From Prevotella sp. (GTDB taxonomy: Bacteria > Bacteroidota > Bacteroidia > Bacteroidales > Bacteroidaceae): a stretch of DNA of 42,425 nt. The notes under the pieces were generated by a model. That model made no database searches and was not told where the DNA came from. It saw only the letters and a list, made by a program, of their open reading frames with translations. A program made the translations under genes and the position numbers. Shown here in pieces: positions 1-8,881 of this stretch; the stretch's first letter is position 1, and every line of letters starts with the position of its first letter. Where the stretch lies: NCBI GenBank assembly GCA_024682415.1, contig JAIKZG010000047.1, forward strand, positions 1 through 42,425, given 5' to 3'.

Positions 1-306
1 CTTATTGAATATCTCGCTCGCGTCGTTGGCACTTAAATCGTTGCGCAACTCTAAATACTCATCAACGATAGGCTTGAAATCGTTAGCGTCTATTTCCCTT
101 AATAGCGTGGTTCCTACTTCTTGCAGTTTAGCTTTCTGTGCGTTGGCTGAAAGAGCCTCAGATTGTGTCGGGTGAGTGTCTACCGTAGGGTCTATCGCTC
201 TGCGTTTAGTCCCTACAGAGTCGTCATCGCATGAAGTCATCGCGAGTGCGCCGATAAACATAAACGCCGCGATGGCTATTCTCTTAAAATAATAATACTG
301 TCTCAT
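1..306 (-). CDS. Partial surface-type lipoprotein (N-terminal 102 residues)
   Basis: The gene runs off the left edge, so only the first 102 codons are seen. The N-terminus has a basic start, a hydrophobic stretch (about residues 10-24) and a lipobox ending ALAMTSC, with the lipidated Cys at residue 26. Three Asp residues follow the Cys directly, which resembles the acidic lipoprotein export signal known to send Bacteroidetes lipoproteins to the cell surface. The rest is polar and helix-prone (RRAIDPTVDTHPTQ, then EYLELRNDL) and I do not recognise a family. The start at 304-306 is supported by the signal peptide and by a promoter about 90 nt upstream. The lipoprotein call is strong; the function is unknown. 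Confidence 0.8.
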   Translation of the reverse strand, partial: MRQYYYFKRIAIAAFMFIGALAMTSCDDDSVGTKRRAIDPTVDTHPTQSEALSANAQKAKLQEVGTTLLREIDANDFKPIVDEYLELRNDLSANDASEIFNK

Positions 307-396
307 AATTCAAATGTTTTTGTGTGACATAAAGTTATTATAAGACACACTGTTTAGTCTTTTAGTTTTAAACTACTTAATATATGTGTGTGATTG

Positions 397-428
397 CAAA
401 TATAGAAAAAAAGGAAATACGTGTCAAG
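397..428 (-). promoter_or_regulatory. Bacteroidetes-type promoter for the lipoprotein
   Basis: Read on the minus strand, a TATATTTG box (397-404) matches the -7 consensus TAnnTTTG. A CTTG (425-428), close to the -33 TTTG, lies 20 nt upstream. The spacing fits the primary sigma factor of Bacteroidetes and would leave a leader of roughly 80-90 nt. Confidence 0.55.
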
Positions 429-548
429 TGGTCTTCTTATTTTTATGTTTTGTGATTCTGCTTTTGGCGGTCGCGAGATTGCGTTATCCCTTTGTATATA
501 ATAAGGTGTAGGGGGAAACTGTAATTGTTAATTTGGATTAACAATTTT

Positions 549-580
549 TTTGCGCGATTGAAATATAATCACTACCTTTG
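549..580 (+). promoter_or_regulatory. Bacteroidetes-type promoter upstream of the 42-bp array
   Basis: TTTG at 549-552 and TACCTTTG at 573-580 are separated by 20 nt, a near-perfect -33/-7 pair. Transcription would start about 585-588, right at the first unit of the tandem array, and continue into the DUF6261-like gene. Confidence 0.75.
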
Positions 581-588
581 CTAATACA

Positions 589-867
589 ACCTACGCTGTA
601 TGTAAGCTTCATAACTCACTTACGGGCAAAACCTACATCGTATGTAAGCTTCATAACTCACTTGTGGGCAAAACCTACGCTGTATGTAAGCTTCATAACT
701 CACTTATGGGCAAAACCTACATCGTATGTAAGCTTCATAACTCACTTATGGGCAAAACCTACATCGTATGTAAGGCTCATAACTCACTTATGGGCAAAAG
801 CTACATCGTATGTGAGGCTTCATAACTCACTTATGGGCAAAACATACATCGTATGTGAAGCTCATAA
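589..867 (+). repeat. 42-bp tandem repeat array, about 6.6 copies
   Basis: Six full units begin at 589, 631, 673, 715, 757 and 799, with a partial seventh from 842. Units are 42 bp except the sixth (43 bp). Each carries a small inverted repeat, TACAT-CGT-ATGTA in the commonest version, followed by a conserved block ending in GGGCAAAA. Because 42 is a multiple of three, a reading frame stays open through most of it with a repeating 14-residue peptide, but that frame has no ATG and begins inside the promoter. I therefore treat it as non-coding leader. The array lies between a good promoter and the next gene, so it should be transcribed. Its role is unknown. Confidence 0.9.
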
Positions 868-981
868 AGAGCAAAGTAAACAGATAAAACGCCACGATGA
901 CATATAAATGGTAGTTTTGTGAGAGCTACCTATACAATATGTAGTAGTGCCATAATAAAAATTAATATAAACGTATATAAA

Positions 982-1902
982 ATGATAAAGCAAATTTCTG
1001 GCTTAAGAGTAGGAAACATGTCGTATAACACTCAGTATTCTTACATCCTTGATATATTGGTAGGAGCTGAGAGTGAAGAAAACATAGTAAGTAAGTTTGG
1101 CAAAGAGCTGAGGGCACTCCGCAAGGCTTTCGATGCAGAAAAAGCGTTGATGAAAATGCTAAAGAACTCGGAAAATCACACCTTGCGCATCATCACTCTC
1201 AACGATGAGCGCAAGGTGAGCTATCTTAGCTACAAACATGCTGTAGAGGCGTTTGTGAACATACCAGTGCCCGACATGGCTGCCGCTGCCAAGCGACTAA
1301 AAAAGCACATTGATGCCTACGCAATCAACGTGTACGCCTACATGAACGAGCTGAATGCAAATTTTACTAACTTCTCAAAAAACCTCTTTACAACTTACAA
1401 GCAAGACCTTGAACTGCTTCAGCTCACTGCTTTTGCCAATTCCATCATTGAAAATACTAAGACTATTCGCGTGCTTGTGAATAAGCGTGATGAGGAAAAT
1501 GCCAAGCTGAAAGACAACTCGCTGCACGATGCGCGTCTTGCCACGGATGCAGCCTACCAAAAGTTAAAAAGACATATCAACAGCTATGTAAGCCTCTACG
1601 AGAGTGACGAGTTTGACAGTTACATAAGCACTCTGAATCAGACGATTGCGCGCTACAAAACTGATGCTTCTCGCAAAAAGACTACAAATATGCGTCGCAA
1701 GGAGAAAAAGATTGAAACGCATGATGAGAAGCTAAATAAAAAACAGAATAATATGCATGAGAAAGTGAAGAATGGCAGTAATACAAATGGTTTATACAAG
1801 CCTTCTTCAGCTGTAAAAACCAAGAAGATAGAAGGTGATACCACTCTTCCGCCTGCCATAAAAGATACGCCAATTCCAAGTGGTGATATTATGCGTTGCT
1901 GA
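982..1902 (+). CDS. DUF6261-like protein with basic C-terminal tail
   Basis: A 306-residue cytosolic protein with no signal peptide or membrane segment. Residues about 1-220 are helix-rich and contain the short aromatic and leucine patterns I associate with the Bacteroidales DUF6261 family; the assignment is from memory and moderate. From about residue 225 it becomes a lysine-rich, low-complexity tail (KKTTNMRRKEKKIE and onward), which could bind nucleic acid. I chose the ATG at 982 over an upstream in-frame ATG at 919 because the family-like sequence begins at MIKQISGLR and the extra 21 residues look like untranslated leader. The promoter at 549-580 and the 42-bp array are upstream. It converges on the large secreted-protein gene. 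Function unknown. Confidence 0.7.
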   Translation: MIKQISGLRVGNMSYNTQYSYILDILVGAESEENIVSKFGKELRALRKAFDAEKALMKMLKNSENHTLRIITLNDERKVSYLSYKHAVEAFVNIPVPDMAAAAKRLKKHIDAYAINVYAYMNELNANFTNFSKNLFTTYKQDLELLQLTAFANSIIENTKTIRVLVNKRDEENAKLKDNSLHDARLATDAAYQKLKRHINSYVSLYESDEFDSYISTLNQTIARYKTDASRKKTTNMRRKEKKIETHDEKLNKKQNNMHEKVKNGSNTNGLYKPSSAVKTKKIEGDTTLPPAIKDTPIPSGDIMRC

Positions 1903-1967
1903 TCGGTCGCTTTATGAATTCAACAGAAAGTCTTATTGCCTCGATGAATGCAGTAGGTTTTTGTACG

Positions 1968-2002
1968 AAAAAAGGTATGCACGGAAAATATTCGTGCATA
2001 CC
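1968..2002 (-). terminator. Intrinsic terminator of the large secreted-protein gene
   Basis: A perfect 10-bp stem (GGTATGCACG at 1974-1983 with its complement at 1993-2002) encloses a 9-nt loop. On the minus strand it is followed by six U residues (1968-1973). It sits 43 nt past the stop codon of the minus-strand gene. The hairpin could also slow plus-strand transcription from the convergent DUF6261-like gene. Confidence 0.85.
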
Positions 2003-2044
2003 TTAGGCGCGACCGATTTAATGGGGATTACTGCTCGGAAGGAA

Positions 2045-5000
2045 TTATTTTGCCAATACTTTCCTTGCAGTGCCGTCAGAATAGCGAATAATGTTTATTC
2101 CTCGGCTGTTCTTGCCTGTCTGTCTGCCATCTATGGTGTAGCGATGTAGTTCTTTCGCATCAGCGGAAACAGTTGCTGAGTTAATACCTGTAGATGTGGA
2201 AACAGTAGCGAGGGCAGAAGCTGATTCTCCGTCGTTGTAAACGGCAGTTACGTCGTATGTGTGCTTTCCGCCTGGCAGTTTGTCGTCAGTATATGAAGCT
2301 GCGTCGGCAGCAACTGTGGCAATGAGCTTTTCGTCGCGATAGATGTTGTAGCCTTGCAATCTAAGCTTGCCGCGGTTTATGGCAGGTGCGTAATTTATGT
2401 CGTCTACAAAGAGATACTTTGAATATTGCGCGCCCAAATTGCGTATCGCGAAATATTTCGCTCCCGCAGGCAGCTCATAGCTAACTTTTGTCCAGTCGGC
2501 AGAAGAATAGAATGTGCCGAGGCTCTGGAATGACTTGGTGTCGCTGCCGGTGGTAGAGTAGAGCACTTCATATCTCTCCATGCCATAATATCCATGTTGA
2601 TAGAATGATATGGTCTGCGCGTCGCCCGTTAGCTCAGGTGAAATCATCCAGTCGTCGTTTGCGCCAGATTCGGTGGCGCTTGTGAATGAAGCGGCAAACT
2701 GATTGCCCGAAACTGATTGCCATCCTGTAGGGCTTTCGTCCCAACCTGTGAGAGGGAAGCCTGCTCTTGCTGAGTTGAAGGCTGTCCATGCCATTGGCTT
2801 GCCATTGGTAGGCAGAGCGTAGTCATACCATTCTATCTGAACGCTGTTGATAGTAGATTCTTTGTCAGCGTCGGCAATGCTCCATGTGCCGAGATTGTCG
2901 GTGGCGAAAGGCTCATAGCTTTCAAAATCTTCAGTAATGGGCAGCGCAAACTGCTCATATTCTGGAGCGTTCCATGACAGAGAGGCTTTGCTTCCGTCGG
3001 CTTCTGCCGTGAGATTTTTAGGCGTAGGCAAAAGCGGTTGCTCCACTGCCATTACGATGGTGTCGCTTACGTTGTTTGCCATATAGAGGTCGGCAGCGTC
3101 GTTCACCACAATGTTGTATTTCAGAATGTCGCGCACGGAGCCTACTTTCACGCTGAACGCATAGTCGGCAACATCGTCGGTGGCAATGCTCTTTCCCGGC
3201 TGCGAGGCGATAAGTCTGCCGTTCTCGTAAAGGTCTACAGAGTAGTTGCCTACGGTGTTCTTGCCTATGTTCTTCACTCGTGAGGTGATATTGATGGTTT
3301 CGCCCGATTTTGCTTTCTTCGGGGCAGAAGCATTTCCTGTAAGGTCGTCGTCATAGAATTCACGCACATTAATGTCGTCTACCATTGCCAATGTCAGCTG
3401 GTCGCTGCCTGTTGTTGCGTCGAAAAGCACCTGAATATGGTCTGAGCCTTTAAACTGAGCCAATGGCACACGCACCAACTCAAAATCTTTAGCCTTGGAA
3501 TATGAAGTAGGCGTAAGTTCGCTAACTAATGTAGTGTCCTTATCGTCTTTCACGATATAGGTTTTGAAGCTTCCGTCGAAAATGCCTGCTTCATTGGCTT
3601 CGTCGCGATATACATATTTATATTCCAACACAGGGTTGTTGCTGCCGGCAAGGCTTATCTTTCCTGTGAAGAGCTTTGAGCCGTTGCCCGGCATGCCGTT
3701 GTTGAACTGGAAGAATTGGTTTCCGTGATAGTCGTCGCTCATTCCCCATGCTCCGTGTCCCGATTCTGGGTAGGTGGTCATGCCGATGAAGTGGTGACGC
3801 TCACCATTGGCAAAGTCTTCCGAGAATGGCAATTGATAGTCAGCGCCGCTTATAAGCGGATTTGACATCGCAGGCTGGCTGTTGCCCACGCGATTGAGGG
3901 CAAACACATAATAATATTGGAATGCCTGCTCGCCATCTTGTGGGATTTCCACATCAATGGAGCGGTCTACGCCGATTGTCTTTGCCACCAACTGCTGATT
4001 TTGGTCAGCGATGGCGTATTGCATGTTAGCGCGGCTTATGTAGCCGTTGTGTATGCCTTTGTCGGGAGCGTTCCATGAGAGAGTGCCTTTGCTGCCTTCC
4101 GCTTTCAGCTCTACGTTGAGAGGAGCAGTAGGAGTGTCAAGGCCGGCGTAAACTGAATCTTCCGCTGCAATGCCTGCGCCTGATTCGTTGTATGCCACTA
4201 CGGAATATAGGTTTTCAGCAGCGTCTACGGCAGCGTCGTCGGTGAAGCTAATATCGGTGTCTGGCTTTACGTTGTCGAAAGTCTTGATAACTGATTTGTT
4301 GCGCAATATCTCAATCTTGCTCAATGCCGTGAGCGCGTTGCCGTTGATTGTCTTAGTAGGGGTGCGGAACGCTACCGTAACTTCGTCTTTGCTGCTTTGG
4401 GCAGCGGTAATCTTCAGATTGGTTACGCTGTCGGGAGCAGTGAAGTAAGGCCCTGCTTCTACTGCTATGCTGTCTATGCGCACATCGTAAAGGGCATAGC
4501 CTGTGATATTAAATCCCACATGATATGTGCCGTCAGCCTTTACGCTGAAATAGTTGCTGTGGCTGAATTTTATATTGTCAGAGATATGTTTTTCGGGAAT
4601 AATGTTGTTAGTCAGGCTTTCCTTGCTTGGCGCGCTGCCGTAATAGGCAGAGGCTGTGTAATTGTAGTTGCCTGCCCATTCGCTCAGTGTGTTGAACGAC
4701 GCTTTATACAGTCTTTCGCTGCTTAGTTTTAGTGGAGGAGTTACTATCCAGTCGTCGCATTTTCCGTCGGCACTGCCCGAAATGGTAGCATATCCTTTAT
4801 TCGTAATGAAAGAAAATCCTTCTCCATCTCCGTCACCGTCGATAACGGTGAGCAATGTTTGTGTAGTTGCGTTGTCGAAAGACTCCGTGTAGGTAGGTTC
4901 TATCGCATCGCCGGCAGAAATAGGGTTGGTCTTTGCTGCTTTGGCTGCCTTTCCGTTGGCAGTGGCTGCCACTTCATAATAATACGCGCCAAGCTGAGAT

Positions 5001-6433
5001 GGCTTAAACTGGTCTTCATATTTTGTGGCGTTGATATTTTGAGCTACTGTTATATTATCAGGTTGGCGCACAATATTGTAGGTCAATGCGTTTGCGTCGA
5101 AGTATCCTCCATGTGTGCCCTCGGTAGGAGCTGTCCATGTTATCGTGGCTTTGCCGTCGGCGTAAGTAGCTTTCGCTTCTGTCGCTGCCATTGGAATGTC
5201 GTAGCCAAGCCAGATGTGAGCTGTAGCAGGAGTTCCTTTGCCTACCAAGTTGTCGGCTCTCACTACGATTGTATTGTCACCCTCCGTGCCGTTTACATCT
5301 ATCTTTTGCGCAGAGCCTGCAGCAGCTTTGCCTGTGTAGGCTTCTTTGCCGTTGATGATAACGGTATAGCTTAGTTCGCCGTCAATGTCTTCGCCGATGT
5401 TGGTTGTTGATGGCAGTGTGAATGAAACTGAGCCGCTTGTGCTTGCGCCTTCAAAAGTTGTAGAAAGGTTTGTTGGGATATTTGGAGCGTTGTCTTCAGA
5501 TAATTTGCTCAATGTGTAAAGACCTACTATCTGTTCGTCATTAGGAAATTTGCTTATCAATGACGCTTCGCCTGTCTGTAGGTTTACTTCATAAAGATGT
5601 CCTTCATCGTTTACTGTTGTAGCCCAATACATTTTGCCGTCTTTCAGGTCGATTGTAGCGCTTTGGGTGTAGCCGTCGTTTGTTATGCCAGTGCTGCCTA
5701 CGAGAGTAAGCTCGGCAGTCGTGCTGTTTATGGTATATAGGTCGTTGTCTGCGCCTATGCCATAAATTGTTCCCTCACCATTGATTGCTATTGCAGCGAT
5801 ATGTGTGGCGAAGTCGCCTATTACATTTTTTTTGAAGCTGTCGAAATCAACTGTGGCGAGGCATGAGCCGCCTTTGTCGTTGGCAAACGAGCCATAGATT
5901 TTACGGCTCAAAGGGTCTACAGCCATGTCGGCAGATGTGAAGTCGGCGCTTAGCTCGTTCTCGTTTATCTCCGACCAGCTGTCTGTTTCAAGGGCGTAAT
6001 AGTTTATGCCGGTTATGTCTTGTCCTGATCTGATTGCGGTCAAAACATGGTAAATGCCATTCTGATAAATCGCTCCGCCCGACGCGTTGAGCAGATAGTT
6101 GTCGGTAGCCAGTTCTGTAAGCGTGGTGTTGGTTTGGGCAGGAAATGAATAAACGCCGTAGGCACTTCCGTCTGTCCATGCGTTTGAATATACTACATCG
6201 CCATAGATTATGGTGCCACTCGCTGAAGCATAGAGCGGTTTCTTTTCGTGTCTTGATAATGAGATGTTGGTTTTGGGGATTTTCACCGCGCCCTTTTGCG
6301 GTGCTGTCTTTGTCTGCCACATTCTGCTTGCCTTGAAGCCCCTTTCTCTCATCTGGGCTTGCGCAGAAATGTTAATGGCGAGCAATAGGGTAAATAGTCC
6401 TAATACTCTGGTAAAATTTTGATTCATAAGCAT
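2045..6433 (-). CDS. Secreted multidomain protein with FN3 and choice-of-anchor J modules and a T9SS sorting tail
   Basis: A 1,462-residue exported protein. A signal peptide covers about residues 1-26 (cleavage near AQAQ). Residues about 70-310 look like a beta-propeller-like region with repeated YG/LYxI strands. Fibronectin type III-like domains lie at about 315-410, 412-508, 664-765 and 767-864. Choice-of-anchor J-like domains, with the DDWIVTP or DDWMISPEL signature and ESF/EDF starts, lie at about 515-662, 870-1028 and 1165-1350. A CARDB-like domain sits at about 1035-1130. The last FN3 domain is split by the third J domain. The C-terminus (about 1430-1462; YTIDGRQ, then GINIIRYSDG, ending KVLAK) is the sorting tail known from Prevotella T9SS cargo, so export through that system and surface attachment or release are inferred. 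Ligand unknown. An ATG two codons downstream (MNQNF) is an alternative start. Confidence 0.85.
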   Translation of the reverse strand: MLMNQNFTRVLGLFTLLLAINISAQAQMRERGFKASRMWQTKTAPQKGAVKIPKTNISLSRHEKKPLYASASGTIIYGDVVYSNAWTDGSAYGVYSFPAQTNTTLTELATDNYLLNASGGAIYQNGIYHVLTAIRSGQDITGINYYALETDSWSEINENELSADFTSADMAVDPLSRKIYGSFANDKGGSCLATVDFDSFKKNVIGDFATHIAAIAINGEGTIYGIGADNDLYTINSTTAELTLVGSTGITNDGYTQSATIDLKDGKMYWATTVNDEGHLYEVNLQTGEASLISKFPNDEQIVGLYTLSKLSEDNAPNIPTNLSTTFEGASTSGSVSFTLPSTTNIGEDIDGELSYTVIINGKEAYTGKAAAGSAQKIDVNGTEGDNTIVVRADNLVGKGTPATAHIWLGYDIPMAATEAKATYADGKATITWTAPTEGTHGGYFDANALTYNIVRQPDNITVAQNINATKYEDQFKPSQLGAYYYEVAATANGKAAKAAKTNPISAGDAIEPTYTESFDNATTQTLLTVIDGDGDGEGFSFITNKGYATISGSADGKCDDWIVTPPLKLSSERLYKASFNTLSEWAGNYNYTASAYYGSAPSKESLTNNIIPEKHISDNIKFSHSNYFSVKADGTYHVGFNITGYALYDVRIDSIAVEAGPYFTAPDSVTNLKITAAQSSKDEVTVAFRTPTKTINGNALTALSKIEILRNKSVIKTFDNVKPDTDISFTDDAAVDAAENLYSVVAYNESGAGIAAEDSVYAGLDTPTAPLNVELKAEGSKGTLSWNAPDKGIHNGYISRANMQYAIADQNQQLVAKTIGVDRSIDVEIPQDGEQAFQYYYVFALNRVGNSQPAMSNPLISGADYQLPFSEDFANGERHHFIGMTTYPESGHGAWGMSDDYHGNQFFQFNNGMPGNGSKLFTGKISLAGSNNPVLEYKYVYRDEANEAGIFDGSFKTYIVKDDKDTTLVSELTPTSYSKAKDFELVRVPLAQFKGSDHIQVLFDATTGSDQLTLAMVDDINVREFYDDDLTGNASAPKKAKSGETINITSRVKNIGKNTVGNYSVDLYENGRLIASQPGKSIATDDVADYAFSVKVGSVRDILKYNIVVNDAADLYMANNVSDTIVMAVEQPLLPTPKNLTAEADGSKASLSWNAPEYEQFALPITEDFESYEPFATDNLGTWSIADADKESTINSVQIEWYDYALPTNGKPMAWTAFNSARAGFPLTGWDESPTGWQSVSGNQFAASFTSATESGANDDWMISPELTGDAQTISFYQHGYYGMERYEVLYSTTGSDTKSFQSLGTFYSSADWTKVSYELPAGAKYFAIRNLGAQYSKYLFVDDINYAPAINRGKLRLQGYNIYRDEKLIATVAADAASYTDDKLPGGKHTYDVTAVYNDGESASALATVSTSTGINSATVSADAKELHRYTIDGRQTGKNSRGINIIRYSDGTARKVLAK

Positions 6434-6560
6434 GTATTTATTAAAACAAATATAAAAATCTCTCTATTTTATGTGTGTTTATATGATAAACCGTAAGCAA
6501 AATGCTTATATAAAATGCAAAATTATAAAATATTTGTGAAAATCATAGCATTCGTAATAC

Positions 6561-6608
6561 AAAAAGAGCCATATCATTTCTCAAAACAGAGATTGACATG
6601 GCTCTTTT
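6561..6608 (-). terminator. Intrinsic terminator of the GDP-fucose synthase operon
   Basis: A long stem pairs AAAAAGAGCCAT (6561-6572) with ATGGCTCTTTT (6598-6608). On the minus strand GAGCC/GGCTC is followed by a U run. It lies 25 nt beyond the stop codon of the fcl gene. Confidence 0.8.
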
Positions 6609-6632
6609 AATACTATAATGTATAAGAGTATG

Positions 6633-7805
6633 TTATTTTTCAAGCGACTGCTTGTACCAATCGAAGAGTTTCTTTACGCCGTCTTCGATTTCTACTTTGT
6701 GAGTCCATCCGAGGCGGTGAAGCTTTTCTACGTCGATGAGCTTGCGTGGCGTGCCGTCTGGTTTGCTTGAGTCGAAGAATACTTCTCCCTCAAATCCTAC
6801 TGCCTTTACAACAAGCTCTGAAAGCTGACGGATTGTAAGTTCCTTGCCTGTGCCCACGTTGATGTGGCAGTTGCGTATCTCTCCAAGGCTTGGAATCGCG
6901 CCGCCACGACCTTCGCTGTTGTTGCGGTCTACTGCTCCGTCTGCCTTCGCTCCATAGAATACAGAAGAATATTTCTCAATACCGATGATATCTTTGAAAT
7001 CTACGTTGAGCAATACGTGTACGCTTGCGTCTGCCATGTCTTCGCTCCAAAGGAATTCACGCAGCGGACTGCCTGTGCCCCAAAGAGTTACCTTGTTGTT
7101 CTCAATGCCGTATTTGGCAAGCACATTGAGGATTTCTTCCTTAGTGTTGCTTCCCGTAACGCCTTCAACAGGGCGTTTGTCCATATCTACCTTTATCGCA
7201 TCCCAGTTCTCGTCGTGAATGAGCTTTGAAAGGTAAACTTTGCGCATTATAGCAGGCATTACATGGCTGTTCTCCAAATGGAAATTGTCGTTAGGGCCAT
7301 AGAGATTGGTAGGCATTACGGCAATGTAATTAGTGCCATATTGCAAGTTGTAGCTTTCGCACATCTTAAGTCCGGCAATCTTAGCTATGGCATATTCCTC
7401 GTTGGTGTATTCCAAAGGAGATGTAAGCAGTGCGTCTTCTTTCATCGGCTGTGGAGCATTCTTAGGATAGATGCATGTAGAGCCGAGGAAAAGGAGTTTT
7501 TTCACTCCGTGGCTGTAGGCATTGCTTATCACGTTGCACTGTATCTTCATGTTTTGCATGATGAAGTCGGCGCGATATAGTGAGTTTGCCATAATTCCGC
7601 CAACGAATGCTGCTGCCAATACTACGGCATCAGGCTTTTCCTCATCGAAGAATTTCTTCACAGCCACCTGGTCGGTAAGGTCAAGCTCTCTGTGGGTTCT
7701 TCCTATAAGATTGTTGTAGCCACGGGCTTTCAGATTATTCCATATAGCAGAGCCTACAAGTCCGTGATGGCCTGCTACATATATTTTCGCGTTTTTGTCT
7801 AACAT
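6633..7805 (-). CDS. fcl: GDP-L-fucose synthase
   Basis: NADPH-dependent epimerase/reductase that turns GDP-4-keto-6-deoxy-D-mannose into GDP-L-fucose for surface glycans. It is an extended short-chain dehydrogenase. The nucleotide-binding motif GHHGLVG is at residues 12-18, and the catalytic Ser109, Tyr138 and Lys142 are present (GSTCIY and YAIAK). At 390 residues it is about 70 longer than the E. coli enzyme. The extra sequence lies mostly around residues 195-235 (KVDMDKRPVEGVTG region), an insert I recall from Bacteroidetes homologues. It directly follows manC, which makes the GDP-mannose precursor. The intervening dehydratase, gmd, is not in the window. Product call is firm. Confidence 0.95.
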   Translation of the reverse strand: MLDKNAKIYVAGHHGLVGSAIWNNLKARGYNNLIGRTHRELDLTDQVAVKKFFDEEKPDAVVLAAAFVGGIMANSLYRADFIMQNMKIQCNVISNAYSHGVKKLLFLGSTCIYPKNAPQPMKEDALLTSPLEYTNEEYAIAKIAGLKMCESYNLQYGTNYIAVMPTNLYGPNDNFHLENSHVMPAIMRKVYLSKLIHDENWDAIKVDMDKRPVEGVTGSNTKEEILNVLAKYGIENNKVTLWGTGSPLREFLWSEDMADASVHVLLNVDFKDIIGIEKYSSVFYGAKADGAVDRNNSEGRGGAIPSLGEIRNCHINVGTGKELTIRQLSELVVKAVGFEGEVFFDSSKPDGTPRKLIDVEKLHRLGWTHKVEIEDGVKKLFDWYKQSLEK

Positions 7806-7812
7806 ATTCTTT

Positions 7813-7817
7813 CCTCC
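7813..7817 (-). promoter_or_regulatory. Strong Shine-Dalgarno site before fcl
   Basis: The minus strand reads TAAGGAGG just before the fcl start: the manC stop codon (7818-7820) runs straight into GGAGG (7813-7817), 7 nt ahead of the ATG. Bacteroidetes genes usually lack such a site and rely on A-rich leaders, as most genes in this window do. It may help re-initiation after manC. Confidence 0.7.
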
Positions 7818-8873
7818 TTATTCTGCGAATTGCTTAATGCGTTGCTCTTCGCTCAGTTTGCATATAAGCAACATATCGTTCTTCTCTGCTACGATGTAGC
7901 CGTCGAGACCCTGTATCACTACTTTCTTCTTGTCGGTGGTGTTGATGATGTTGTTGTGGCTCTCGAATATCTTCACGTTCTCGCCTATCACGCTGTTGCC
8001 ATAGAGGTCGTGGCGTGTGTTCATCAGCAGTGAACCCCATGTGCCGAGGTCGCTCCATCCGAAGTCGGCAGGACATACGAATATTTCTTCTGCCTTTTCC
8101 ATGATGGCATAGTCCACAGAAATGCTCTCACATTCAGCGAAGCAGGTATCTATCGTTTCCTGCTCTTTGTCTGTTCCGTAAATCGGCATCAGATTTTCAA
8201 ACACGCGACTCATTGCCGGCTGATACACACGGAAAGCGTTTACTATCGTTTCTACGCTCCAGATAAAGATACCGGCATTCCAGAAATAATTGTTCTGTTG
8301 CAGATATTTTGTGGCTGTTTGTAAATCAGGTTTCTCCTTGAATGAGTCTACGCGGAATATTTCCTTATTGCGTGGTGATGAGGCGCTTAGGTCGGCCTGT
8401 ATGTAGCCATAGCCTGTTTCCGGGCGTGAAGGCTTCATTCCAAGTGTAACGATAGCGTCGGTCTCGCTCGTAAATTTCAATGATGATTTGATAACTCTGC
8501 GGAATTCCTCAGTATCGGCTACGATGTGGTCGCTTGGAGTTACCACGATGTTGGCTTTTGGGTCTTGCGCCTTAATTCTCCATGAAGCGTATGCTATGCA
8601 AGGAGCGGTGTTGCGGCGGCAAGGCTCCAAAAGAATGTTTTCAGGCTTCATCTCTGGCAGTTGCTCCATGATGAGGTCTTTATATTTCTTATTGGTAACA
8701 ACCCATACGTTTTCAGGGTCGCATATTCCTTTAAATCTGTCGAATGTAAGCTGAATTAATGAGCGGCCTACACCTAATACGTCTATAAACTGTTTTGGAC
8801 GCTCTTCTGTACTCATTGGCCAGAAACGGCTGCCTACGCCGCCTGCCATTATTACGAGGTGATTATTAGACAT
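7818..8873 (-). CDS. manC: Mannose-1-phosphate guanylyltransferase
   Basis: Makes GDP-mannose from GTP and mannose 1-phosphate in the cytoplasm. The nucleotidyltransferase signature GGVGSRFWPMS with downstream RPKQF (residues 11-29) is complete. The sugar-phosphate region is also recognisable (about residues 195-205, NNYFWNAGIFIW; about 255-275, VDYAIMEKAEE). At 351 residues it is the short, single-function form and lacks the C-terminal phosphomannose isomerase domain found in the bifunctional enzymes. Only 12 nt separate it from fcl, and kdsB ends or begins 8 nt away, so the genes are very likely one operon feeding surface polysaccharide synthesis. Confidence 0.94.
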   Translation of the reverse strand: MSNNHLVIMAGGVGSRFWPMSTEERPKQFIDVLGVGRSLIQLTFDRFKGICDPENVWVVTNKKYKDLIMEQLPEMKPENILLEPCRRNTAPCIAYASWRIKAQDPKANIVVTPSDHIVADTEEFRRVIKSSLKFTSETDAIVTLGMKPSRPETGYGYIQADLSASSPRNKEIFRVDSFKEKPDLQTATKYLQQNNYFWNAGIFIWSVETIVNAFRVYQPAMSRVFENLMPIYGTDKEQETIDTCFAECESISVDYAIMEKAEEIFVCPADFGWSDLGTWGSLLMNTRHDLYGNSVIGENVKIFESHNNIINTTDKKKVVIQGLDGYIVAEKNDMLLICKLSEEQRIKQFAE

Positions 8874-8881
8874 CTTATATT

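Noticed and set aside
589..867. CRISPR array
   Set aside because: The units are contiguous tandem repeats without unique spacers, and no cas genes are nearby.
578..907. A 109-residue open frame with a repeating 14-residue peptide
   Set aside because: It starts at a TTG inside the -7 box and is open only because the repeat unit is 42 bp. The single 43-bp unit breaks the repeat phase. No ribosome-site or family evidence.
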